From assembly GCF_900637975.1 (NCBI RefSeq), contig NZ_LR134477.1:2790001-2854000 (forward strand): a stretch of 64,000 nt of DNA. Reading direction: 5' to 3'. Source of the stretch: Actinomyces viscosus. Lineage in GTDB: Bacteria > Actinomycetota > Actinomycetes > Actinomycetales > Actinomycetaceae. Both the position numbers and the translations under genes were made by a program. Shown in pieces: positions 57,284 to 64,000 of this stretch. The notes below the pieces were generated by a model, which did no database searches, had not been told where the DNA came from, and was given only the letters and a program-made list of their open reading frames with translations. Numbering within the stretch: the first letter of the stretch is position 1; every line of letters starts with the position of its first letter.

Positions 57284-57446
57284 GACCGGGCCCGGCGCCG
57301 GCGCCGCCAGTCGGCGCCAAGTCGCCGAGCCGGCTGCACGGCCAATGCGGCCAGGTCCAGTGCAGCACCAGTCACAGCACCGAACCCGAACCGAACCCCG
57401 CCAAGCCTGAGTCAGGCCCCGCACCGGGAAGGAGGCGATCCCGCCC

Positions 57447-57887
57447 ATGAGCGCACAACCGGCGCTGACCCTTGAGAGGGTCGAGGCCTGGCTGTCCCAG
57501 CGCGGCATCGCCGCCGGCCCCGAGGAGGACGGCGCCGTCTTCATGGGCTTCCCGGGCTGCGACATCGGCGTCTACCTGCACGATAAGGAGGCCGCCCTCG
57601 TCGTGGCCGGCATGTGGCGCGGGCGCCCGACGGCCGACCGGCTCGACGAGATGCGCGCCTTCATCGACACCCAGCACCGCTCCACCTACGGGCCCGACCT
57701 GGCCGTCACCCCCGCCCACGACCCGAACCTGCTGCTCCTGAGCACCCAAATGGTGGCCTACGTCGGCGCGGGCATGAGTGAGGTCCAGCTCGACGCCTTC
57801 ATGGACATGGGCCTGGGAATGACTCGGGCCTTCTTCGCCACCGTTCAGGAGCGCTTCCCCGAGCTCGTCACCTGGGAGGAGGACTGA
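57447..57887 (+). CDS. YbjN-domain protein
   Basis: A 146-residue YbjN/type III chaperone-like protein covering the whole domain: V-E-A-W-L-S-Q-R-G-I start helix, beta sheet with F-M-G-F-P-G-C-D-I-G-V-Y-L, and ending helix A-F-M-D-M-G-L-G-M-T-R-A-F-F. GGAGG lies upstream. YbjN proteins are thought to bind partners; the paralogue starts on the base after its stop. Confidence 0.8.
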   Translation: MSAQPALTLERVEAWLSQRGIAAGPEEDGAVFMGFPGCDIGVYLHDKEAALVVAGMWRGRPTADRLDEMRAFIDTQHRSTYGPDLAVTPAHDPNLLLLSTQMVAYVGAGMSEVQLDAFMDMGLGMTRAFFATVQERFPELVTWEED

Positions 57888-58745
57888 ATGGCCTGGTGGA
57901 ACCAGCCGGAGGGGTCCGTGACCCCGACCGTGACCCTCAGGCGGCTCGCCGCCTGGCTGGCCGAGCGCGGCTACAGCTATGACATCGACCTGTCCGAGGG
58001 GGTGGTGCGCTCCTCGGTGGCCGGCTTCGACTACGTGCTCATGGTGGTCGACCGCCGGATCCTCGCCGTGCGCGCCCACCACCAGCTCGCCGGCTCAGTG
58101 CCGGGCGCCGCCGCGCTCTCGCGGGTGCGCGCCGTGGCCCAGGAGGTCTCCAGCGGCCGGCTCATCCCCGCCCTCTACACCGAGGTCGACGACGCCGGCC
58201 TGGGCCTGTGCGCCGAGGTCCTCACCAATATCGGGGCCGGGCTCGACGACGCCCAGCTGGCCGGCACCATGGACTTCGTCCTCGATGGCGTCGACGAGGC
58301 CCTGCGCGAGGTCCTCAGCATCCTCGACAGCATCCTCGACATCGGTACCGGCGGCGAGCCCGACAGCCGGTCCGACGCCGAGGCGCCCGGTGAGGCGGGC
58401 CGGGAGGCGACTACTGCCGTCGTCGCGCCGTACGAGGACGAGGGGGCCCGTGATGTCACGCCGGGTGAGGGCGGTCGGCCCGCTGAGCCCTCCCCCCGGC
58501 CCGCCGCCCCCGCCGGCGCGGACTCGCCTGCACGGGCGACGGACCCGATGAGGGGTGCGACGCTGGAGATGGCCGCCGTCATCGACGGGCCGGGAACCGA
58601 CGCGCACGCGCAGTCCCCGGCGCGGGCTCATGCAGAGCCTGCCGCCGACGTCAAGAGTGACGAGAGCATGACCGCCGCGGGTGATGCTGACGGCGGAACC
58701 GGGGTTGAGACAACCAACACCCCCAAGCCGCTGCTCGTGTCCTAG
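57888..58745 (+). CDS. YbjN-domain protein with disordered C-terminus (paralogue)
   Basis: A 285-residue protein. Residues 1-145 repeat the YbjN fold of the previous gene with clear similarity (L-A-A-W-L-A-E-R-G-Y, then F-D-Y-V-L-M-V-V, then D-F-V-L-D-G-V-D-E-A-L). The rest is Ala/Glu/Pro-rich and probably unstructured. The ATG follows the previous stop with no gap, so the pair is coupled and may form a heterodimer. Confidence 0.82.
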   Translation: MAWWNQPEGSVTPTVTLRRLAAWLAERGYSYDIDLSEGVVRSSVAGFDYVLMVVDRRILAVRAHHQLAGSVPGAAALSRVRAVAQEVSSGRLIPALYTEVDDAGLGLCAEVLTNIGAGLDDAQLAGTMDFVLDGVDEALREVLSILDSILDIGTGGEPDSRSDAEAPGEAGREATTAVVAPYEDEGARDVTPGEGGRPAEPSPRPAAPAGADSPARATDPMRGATLEMAAVIDGPGTDAHAQSPARAHAEPAADVKSDESMTAAGDADGGTGVETTNTPKPLLVS

Positions 58746-59137
58746 CTCCCTCGGCCCCTGCGACCTCAGCGCCCCGACACCCGTTGGAAACACTGAGGTG
58801 GGGCGGGCGTCGTCGGGGCGCGCCGGTGCGGGGCCGACGAGTCGGGGGCGCCGCCGCGGACCCCGACATGCCCTGCGGTCGAGTTGCCCCCCGGTGCAGC
58901 GGTAGCGGATTCTATAACTGTTCGGTAACACTGGACGTCGGACGACCGCCCCGCTGGACGAAAGGAGACCGATACGCCTATGACGCCGTTCATCGTTGAG
59001 CGGCGCGGGATGACGGACCTCCTCCCGCGGCGCTCCTTGGGTGCGCGGACCACGTGCCGCGCGTCCTGGCAGCACACGGTGGAAGCCTTCGCCTCATGAC
59101 GGCGCAACGTCAGGCTCCGCCCGGAAGGACAGACTCC
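58746..59137 (+). promoter_or_regulatory. Gap before the repeat protein
   Basis: A 392-bp non-coding gap. TTCTATAACT near 58911 is the best candidate for a -10 box, and the GTAACA that follows it is AT-richer than the surroundings. No gene is seen. Confidence 0.3.
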
Positions 59138-62100
59138 ATGACAACACGCGAAGACATCCTCGAGCGCCTGGCCTACGCCGATGCCCTCGGCCACGGCCCC
59201 CAGACCTCGGTCCTCGTCGCGGAGGCCGTCAGCTGGGCGGACGCCCTGGGGGACGAGGACCTGCGGATCGCCACCCGACTGGCCCTGACCGAGGCCTACC
59301 AGCAGGGCAACGAGGCGTGGAAGGCGCTGGCGCCCTTCTCGTGGAACCTCGGCCGCTACCAGCGCCATCCCGAGGCCTTCGACGACGCCCAGGTGCGCAC
59401 CCTGCACTGGCACTTCAAGTGGGCGGTGGCCGTGGCGGGCGCCAACCCCAGGGTCTCCAAGGACAAGGTGCGCCAGCTCGAGGCCAGTCTCGAGGAGTTC
59501 TACCGCTCCGGGGGCGCCTCCATGCACGTCGTCCACGGAGAGCGCGCCTCGGTCGCCGGCCTGCTGGGCCTCGAGGAGGAGGCCGCCGAGGAGCTGGCCG
59601 CCTGGCGGGCCACCCACCGCGACGAGAACGCCGACTGCGAGGGCTGTGACCCCATGCGTCAGGTCGCCTTCGCCTACCGCACCGAGGCCTGGGAGCTGGC
59701 CGTGGCCACCGCCGTGCCCGCGTTGACCGGCGCCGTCAGCTGTTCCGTGCAGCCCCAGACCACGCAGTCCCTCGTGCTGCTGCCCCTGCTGGCCTCCGGC
59801 CGGCCCCGGGCGGCCTGGGAGGCGCACCTGCGCTCCTACCGGGAGATCCGCCGCAGCCCCAAGGCTCTCATCTCCCTGGCCTACCACCTGGAGTACCTGG
59901 CCCTCGTGGGGCGGGTGGACCGGGGCCTGGAGATCCTGCGCCGTCACCTGTCCTGGCTGGCGCAGGCCGAGTCCGCCTACGTGCTGCTGTCGGCCCTGCG
60001 CGGCATGAGCCTGGTGCTGCGCGAGGCCGAGCGGGCGGGCCGCGGCGAGGAGGCCCTCGGCGTCGAGGTCCCGGCCGCCGACCTGTGGTACCCGCTGCCG
60101 GGGCTGGAGTCCTCCACCACGATCTCGCGCGCCTACGCCGAGATGACCGGCTGGGCCCGGCGCCTGGCCCAGCAGTTTGACACGCGCAACGGCAACTCCA
60201 CGGTCTCCGACCACCTGGAGCGCTCCCTGGCCCGGGCCGCTTTCGACGCCGCCCCCGGCGCGGTCCACGGGCTGGGCGTGGAGGTCGATCTTCTGGAGCC
60301 CTCTGAGGAGCTGCCCGAGGCGGCCCAGACGAGCCTGACCGTGGACGAGGACGGCGCCGCCCCCGACGTCGCCTCCCTCCTGGGTCTCGTGGCCGACGAC
60401 AACGGCCTGGTCCAGGAGCACGCGCCCCGCACGACGTCGTCGAGCCAGGAGACGTCCGGCCGACGCGCCCGCGCCGCCACCAGCCACCAGAGCGGCGATG
60501 AGCCCTTCCCCCTGGTGGATCTCGTGCGGCCCCGGCCGGTGCGCAACGGCGAGGAGGCGGTGCGCCGCTACGTCGACCACCGCCGCACCATCGGCTCCTC
60601 GACGATGGACTACTGGTACGTCGTCGACCAGGTGGCCACGCGCGACCTGCTGCCCCCGATCGGTGAGGAGATCCCGGGCCTGGAGTACCACACGGGGCTG
60701 CTGCGCGCCGCCGCCATGACCTGCCGCACCGAGATGGAGGAGGCCATCGCCGAGCGCCTGCGGATCCGCCCCCTCATCGAGCTGGCCTTCGGGCCACTGG
60801 GCGCCTACTACGTGGACCTGCTCAACCTCGACAACGAGATCACCGCCGACTCCATCGCCGAGCGCTCCCAGGACGCCGTGCGCGATGAGCGCCTGCAACG
60901 GGCTACCTCCCTCATCGGGCAGATCGAGGCCCAGGTCGAGGACCTGGTGTCCACCGAGCTGCTCGACCCCGGGGGCACCGACGCGCTCGTCCTGGCCGCC
61001 GACGCCCTGCTCGTGGGGGCCTCGGTCCTCACCGATCTGCACGCCAAGGACGAGGCGCTCGGGGCGATCCAGGTCGTCGCCCGCGCCGCCGAGGCCGTCC
61101 CCGAGGACCGCCACGCCGAGCGGATGGAGGACATCCTCGACATGGCGCGCGCTGAGGTCCTGGCCGAGTGCGGCGACGTCTACAACGGCTGCCTGCTGGC
61201 TGAGGAGGTCATGCGCCGCCACGAGAAGGTCTCCCCGGTCCTGGCTGCCCGCGGTCGGCGTCTGCTGGGCATCTCCTCCATGGAGGTGGGCCAGTTCGAT
61301 GAGGCCATCGCCCAGTTCCGCGAGCAGGCCAACATCATGCTGGCCGCCGGCATCACCCTGTACGCCGTGGCCTCCCTGCTGTCCCTGGGCTCGGCGCTGG
61401 AGGCCTCCGAGCGCTTCCTGGAGAGCGCCGAGGTCCTGGAGTCCGCGCTGGCTCTGGCCCAGCGCACCGGGGCCAGGAGCATCGCCCTGTACCTGCACCG
61501 CCTCCTGGCCCAGACCGGCATGGCCATGGGTGAGGAGGAGAGCGTCGCCGAGCACTCGCTGGAAGCCGCCCGGATCCTGCGGGACCAGGGGCGTCGGGCG
61601 CTGGCGGGGGAGTACCTCTCGCACGCGGCGATGGCCGCCTCCAACCTCAAAGACAATGTGCGCGCCGCCGCCCTGTTCCGCCAGGCCGCCGACCTGGAGG
61701 ACACCCGCACCGACCAGGGCTGCCTGGACCGGGGGCGGGCGCTGCGCCGCTCGGCGCGGGCGCTGGTGGACGACCTCACCCTGCCCATGGCCCGGGCCCG
61801 GCTCGACGAGGCTCGCCAGATCATGGAGGAGGCCCGCCAGGCCTTCGCCGGCGTGGCCGACACCGAGGGCTACTCCTCGGCGTGGGAGATCGGCGACTGG
61901 CACGACGACATGGCCTGGATCCTGTGGCGCACCGGCCAGAACTGGCAGGCCGTCCAGCACTGCGAGGCCGCCTACGATGGCTACATGGACACCGAGGACC
62001 GCGACTCGGCCTCGCGCGCCCTGTGCATGCTGGCCCGCCTGCATGCCGAGCGCGGCGAGCGCGACGAGGCCCTGGCCGCCTGCGCCCGCGTGCGCGACCT

Positions 62101-62173
62101 GCTGGGCGAGCCGTACTGGGACGGGCATGACGCTCTGGAGTTCGTGGCCTCCATCGAGGAGACGCTGCGCTGA
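59138..62173 (+). CDS. Large TPR-like helical repeat protein
   Basis: A 1011-residue cytoplasmic protein of alternating helices. Clear TPR-like units lie at about 640-960 (for example A-R-G-R-R-L-L-G-I-S-S-M-E-V-G-Q-F-D-E-A and A-G-E-Y-L-S-H-A-A-M-A-A-S). Near 165-172 it has C-E-G-C-D, a possible metal site. A disordered stretch near 415-455 separates two halves. The AAGGACA site selects the ATG at 59138. It may be a scaffold for the YbjN proteins upstream. Confidence 0.8.
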   Translation: MTTREDILERLAYADALGHGPQTSVLVAEAVSWADALGDEDLRIATRLALTEAYQQGNEAWKALAPFSWNLGRYQRHPEAFDDAQVRTLHWHFKWAVAVAGANPRVSKDKVRQLEASLEEFYRSGGASMHVVHGERASVAGLLGLEEEAAEELAAWRATHRDENADCEGCDPMRQVAFAYRTEAWELAVATAVPALTGAVSCSVQPQTTQSLVLLPLLASGRPRAAWEAHLRSYREIRRSPKALISLAYHLEYLALVGRVDRGLEILRRHLSWLAQAESAYVLLSALRGMSLVLREAERAGRGEEALGVEVPAADLWYPLPGLESSTTISRAYAEMTGWARRLAQQFDTRNGNSTVSDHLERSLARAAFDAAPGAVHGLGVEVDLLEPSEELPEAAQTSLTVDEDGAAPDVASLLGLVADDNGLVQEHAPRTTSSSQETSGRRARAATSHQSGDEPFPLVDLVRPRPVRNGEEAVRRYVDHRRTIGSSTMDYWYVVDQVATRDLLPPIGEEIPGLEYHTGLLRAAAMTCRTEMEEAIAERLRIRPLIELAFGPLGAYYVDLLNLDNEITADSIAERSQDAVRDERLQRATSLIGQIEAQVEDLVSTELLDPGGTDALVLAADALLVGASVLTDLHAKDEALGAIQVVARAAEAVPEDRHAERMEDILDMARAEVLAECGDVYNGCLLAEEVMRRHEKVSPVLAARGRRLLGISSMEVGQFDEAIAQFREQANIMLAAGITLYAVASLLSLGSALEASERFLESAEVLESALALAQRTGARSIALYLHRLLAQTGMAMGEEESVAEHSLEAARILRDQGRRALAGEYLSHAAMAASNLKDNVRAAALFRQAADLEDTRTDQGCLDRGRALRRSARALVDDLTLPMARARLDEARQIMEEARQAFAGVADTEGYSSAWEIGDWHDDMAWILWRTGQNWQAVQHCEAAYDGYMDTEDRDSASRALCMLARLHAERGERDEALAACARVRDLLGEPYWDGHDALEFVASIEETLR

Positions 62174-62272
62174 CGTGTGGCGCGGGCTGCGCGGCCCGCA
62201 ATGCGGTTCCTCCCTGGCCCGCAACACTGTCCTGGACTGCGACGCCGCCCTGGCCAAGAGATAGTGCAACCC

Positions 62273-62290
62273 CACGCGCAGGATGCCCCC
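62273..62290 (+). repeat. Family 1 repeat remnant
   Basis: CACGCGCAGGATGCCCCC matches a block of the family 1 dispersed repeat. It lies in the 214-bp gap between the repeat protein and the glutathionyl-reductase-like gene. Confidence 0.45.
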
Positions 62291-62387
62291 GTTGAGTGAG
62301 GACCGTCGGCGTCGGCGGGTACGGGATGCGAGATTCCGCCCCGTGAGAATCGGGTGACGGCGGCCGATATGCGAGGAATGATTAGCC

Positions 62388-63296
62388 GTGGGCATCCAAC
62401 CCCTCGACGACCCTCCCGGGAGGCACCCCTTGGCCATCGCAGTCTCACACCGATTCGTACCCAGCGGCGACCTGCCCGTGGAGGCGGGGCGCTACCGACT
62501 CGTGGCATCGGGGGCCTGTCCGTGGTGCCGCCGCGTCCTCATCGCCCGGCGCCTGCTGGGCCTGACCGAGGCGATCCCTGTGTCCTGGAGCTACGGCAAG
62601 GGTGCGGACGGCTACTGGGAGCTGACCGGTCCCGACGGCGAACCCGGCGTGGATCCGGCGCTCGGCGCCCGCTCCCTGGCCGAGGTCTACGAGAAGACCC
62701 CCGGCTACGAGCCGCCCCCCACCGTTCCGGCCCTCGTGGACACCACCACCGGCGAGGTCGTCAGCGACGACTCCGGCGACATGCTCTTCGACCTGTCCAC
62801 TGCTTGGTGGGACCTCCAGCGCGAGGGCGCCCCGGACCTCTATCCGCTCAACCGTCGCAACTCCACCGACGCCTGGGATACGTGGATCGGCTCGCAGATC
62901 AACGTCGGCCACGCGGTGGCCACTCACTCCCAGGACCCGGAGAAGGCCGCGGCGGCGGCCAACGGCGTCCTCGTGGGCTTCGACGTCATCGACACCCTCC
63001 TGGCCCGCGCCACGCGGATGGAGGCCTCCCGTGAGGACGGCCTGACGATGCTCGACGGGCCGGCCCTGTCCGCCGTCGTCGCCATTGGCCAGTACCTGTG
63101 CGGCGACAAGCCCACCGGCAGCGACATCCGCCTGTTCACCACCGTCCAGTCCTACGAGTACGGCGGGCGCCAGCACTACCCCGGCGGGGAGGCGCCGTCA
63201 GTCTCCTTCTGGCCGGCGCTGGCCCGCTGGTTCCGCGCCCTGGAGAGCCGCTCGGGCTGGGTGGGGTCGGAGGAGCGCAGCGCCCTGGGCTGCTGA
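62388..63296 (+). CDS. Xi-class glutathione transferase-like protein (glutathionyl-hydroquinone reductase family)
   Basis: A 302-residue thioredoxin-fold plus helical protein. The active site is C44-P-W-C47-R-R, against C-P-W-A in bacterial family members. A-L-V-D-T-T-T-G-E-V-V-S-D-D and Y-E-Y-G-G-R follow. Family members remove a thiol from quinone adducts. Actinobacteria mostly use mycothiol, so the real thiol partner may differ. The start is a GTG without a strong ribosome site; a downstream start near residue 15 is possible. Confidence 0.82.
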   Translation: MGIQPLDDPPGRHPLAIAVSHRFVPSGDLPVEAGRYRLVASGACPWCRRVLIARRLLGLTEAIPVSWSYGKGADGYWELTGPDGEPGVDPALGARSLAEVYEKTPGYEPPPTVPALVDTTTGEVVSDDSGDMLFDLSTAWWDLQREGAPDLYPLNRRNSTDAWDTWIGSQINVGHAVATHSQDPEKAAAAANGVLVGFDVIDTLLARATRMEASREDGLTMLDGPALSAVVAIGQYLCGDKPTGSDIRLFTTVQSYEYGGRQHYPGGEAPSVSFWPALARWFRALESRSGWVGSEERSALGC

Positions 63297-63392
63297 AGAC
63301 AGCGCCGGTCCGGTGCGGGGCCGCCGGCGTCGGCCCGAGCCGGCGCTTGGTTCTCGCGGTCGGTTCGGGTCAGGAGGACCCGAGCATTCGGC

Positions 63393-63563
63393 TCAGCTGC
63401 GGTGGTTGAGTCCCTGTGGCGCATCGTCGCGGGAGTATGTGGCCGTCGCGATGGCGTAATAACCGAGAATGACGTCATCCTGGGCGGTGGCCCCGCTGCG
63501 GAAGCCGGCCGTGACGTCCTGGCGCCTGAGGCGCCGCGGGGACTCGAGGCCTCCGGCGCTCAC
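63393..63563 (-). pseudogene. Truncated GNAT toxin (TacT-like)
   Basis: A 56-codon frame starts at a GTG overlapping the antitoxin stop, the usual place for the toxin. It keeps the N-terminal G-F-x-S-G and the family strand V-I-L-G-Y-Y-A-I-A-T-A-T-Y-S-R-D-D-A-P. About 25 residues between them and all of the acetyl-CoA site are missing. Normal length is about 160-170 residues. It is very likely inactive. Confidence 0.75.
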
Positions 63564-63865
63564 GATTCGTCGTCAAGGTTGATGCGGGTTCCGAAGGGGG
63601 AGGGGCGGTCCCATAGGTGGGCGAGGCGGGACGTCTCCTCCAGCGGAGCGTCCAACACGGCCTCAATGGCTTCGAGTTGCTCTGACGTCACGGAGAACCA
63701 GCGGCGATCAGCGAGAATGCGCTCGGCTTCCCGTGTCGCTGCGGACAGGATGAACTCGCTGACGGAGCGGTCCGTCTGGGAAGCGGCCTGCTGAATGAGA
63801 GTCTCTTGGCGCGGTGTGGCGCGCAGATCGATTCTCTGGGTTCTACGGGCTGTTGAGATCGGCAT
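63560..63865 (-). CDS. DUF1778 (TacA-like) antitoxin
   Basis: A 101-residue ribbon-helix-helix protein. The DNA-binding strand and helices are R-I-D-L-R-A-T-P-R-Q-E-T-L-I-Q-Q-A-A and S-V-S-E-F-I-L-S-A-A-T (10-45). The C-terminal part (F-S-V-T-S-E-Q-L-E-A-I-E-A-V-L-D-A-P) matches the toxin-binding segment. The length is normal and the frame intact. GGAGG precedes the ATG. Its partner toxin is broken. Confidence 0.88.
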   Translation of the reverse strand: MPISTARRTQRIDLRATPRQETLIQQAASQTDRSVSEFILSAATREAERILADRRWFSVTSEQLEAIEAVLDAPLEETSRLAHLWDRPSPFGTRINLDDES

Positions 63866-63893
63866 GCTTCGGCCTCCTTGGTGGTACGGATAA

Positions 63894-63903
63894 TGTACGT
63901 ACA
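63894..63903. promoter_or_regulatory. Palindrome before the antitoxin
   Basis: TGTACGTACA is a perfect palindrome 29 bases before the antitoxin ATG, near GGATAATGT. It is a good candidate for the operator where the antitoxin represses its own gene. Confidence 0.55.
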
Positions 63904-64000
63904 GGCGGGAGGGTGTGCAAGGTCAGTGACGTGCACGGTGTGGCCGCTCGGGCGGGGTGGGGTCGGAGGAGCGCAGCGCGCTGGGCTGCTGAAGGCCGCG

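Larger units (their letters stand above)
63248..63994. repeat. 51-bp direct repeats flanking the toxin-antitoxin remnant
   Basis: The 3' end of the reductase-like gene (63248-63298) recurs at 63944-63994 with 49 of 51 bases identical, 696 bases apart. The two copies enclose the GNAT remnant and the DUF1778 antitoxin. It resembles an attachment-site duplication or a tandem duplication. Confidence 0.8.

Noticed and set aside
58766..62437. A 1223-codon frame on the minus strand opposite the TPR protein
   Set aside because: It has the composition of an antisense shadow and no domain; the plus-strand gene has a ribosome site and repeat structure.

Overview
The window is high-GC actinobacterial DNA. 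The gene content points to the family Actinomycetaceae, most like an oral Actinomyces: a sortase-anchored LASTG surface protein, a DUF4235 protein, mycothiol-era glutathionyl-reductase-like and RarA housekeeping genes, and abundant GTG starts with strong Shine-Dalgarno sites. The genus is an inference from style and content. No rRNA, tRNA or CRISPR array was seen.

Positions 1-11684 hold the most interesting region: a one-strand, 13-gene RiPP (ribosomally made, post-translationally modified peptide) locus. It carries the daptide enzyme set: class III aminotransferase, SAM methyltransferase, RRE-type recognition protein, iron-alcohol-dehydrogenase-family protein, PqqD/M50 membrane protease and an ABC exporter. 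Added to these are a class III lanthionine synthetase (LanKC) with a shortened cyclase half, a medium-chain reductase, a small membrane protein and the start of a YcaO gene cut by the window edge. Two short precursor genes share the leader motif E-[LF]-E-S-[ML]-D-A-P. One ends in Thr, as daptide chemistry needs. The other ends in Ile. Neither contains Cys, so LanKC may dehydrate Ser without forming lanthionine, and the reductase may convert the product to D-Ala. About 6 kb further on (18314-23871) are a LanFEG-like ABC transporter with the E-loop typical of lantibiotic immunity and a two-component system.

From 12 to 37 kb lie mainly ordinary genes: a flippase/kinase-like membrane protein, a secreted Tat esterase, a sortase substrate, intracellular pullulanase, SPFH protein, RarA, a membrane Fe-S reductase, and TetR and ElyC-like genes. 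Two families of intergenic repeats run through this part and beyond. One sits just after stop codons and looks like a mobile terminator.

From 37 to 51 kb there is an HxlR/SDR divergent pair, an intact IS630 element (1250 bp, TA-flanked) that has split a small low-GC gene, a TPP-riboswitch-controlled thiamine ABC transporter (thiBPQ), and an oligopeptide-type ABC operon. The ABC operon is preceded by an 11-residue Cys-rich leader peptide whose Cys codons form one arm of a hairpin, which suggests cysteine-responsive attenuation.

From 51 to 64 kb there is a compact DUF4011-type helicase/nuclease, a five-gene group with two YbjN proteins and a 1011-residue repeat protein, a glutathionyl-hydroquinone-reductase-like protein, and a DUF1778 antitoxin with a truncated GNAT toxin. 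The toxin-antitoxin remnant lies between two 51-bp copies of the reductase gene's 3' end.
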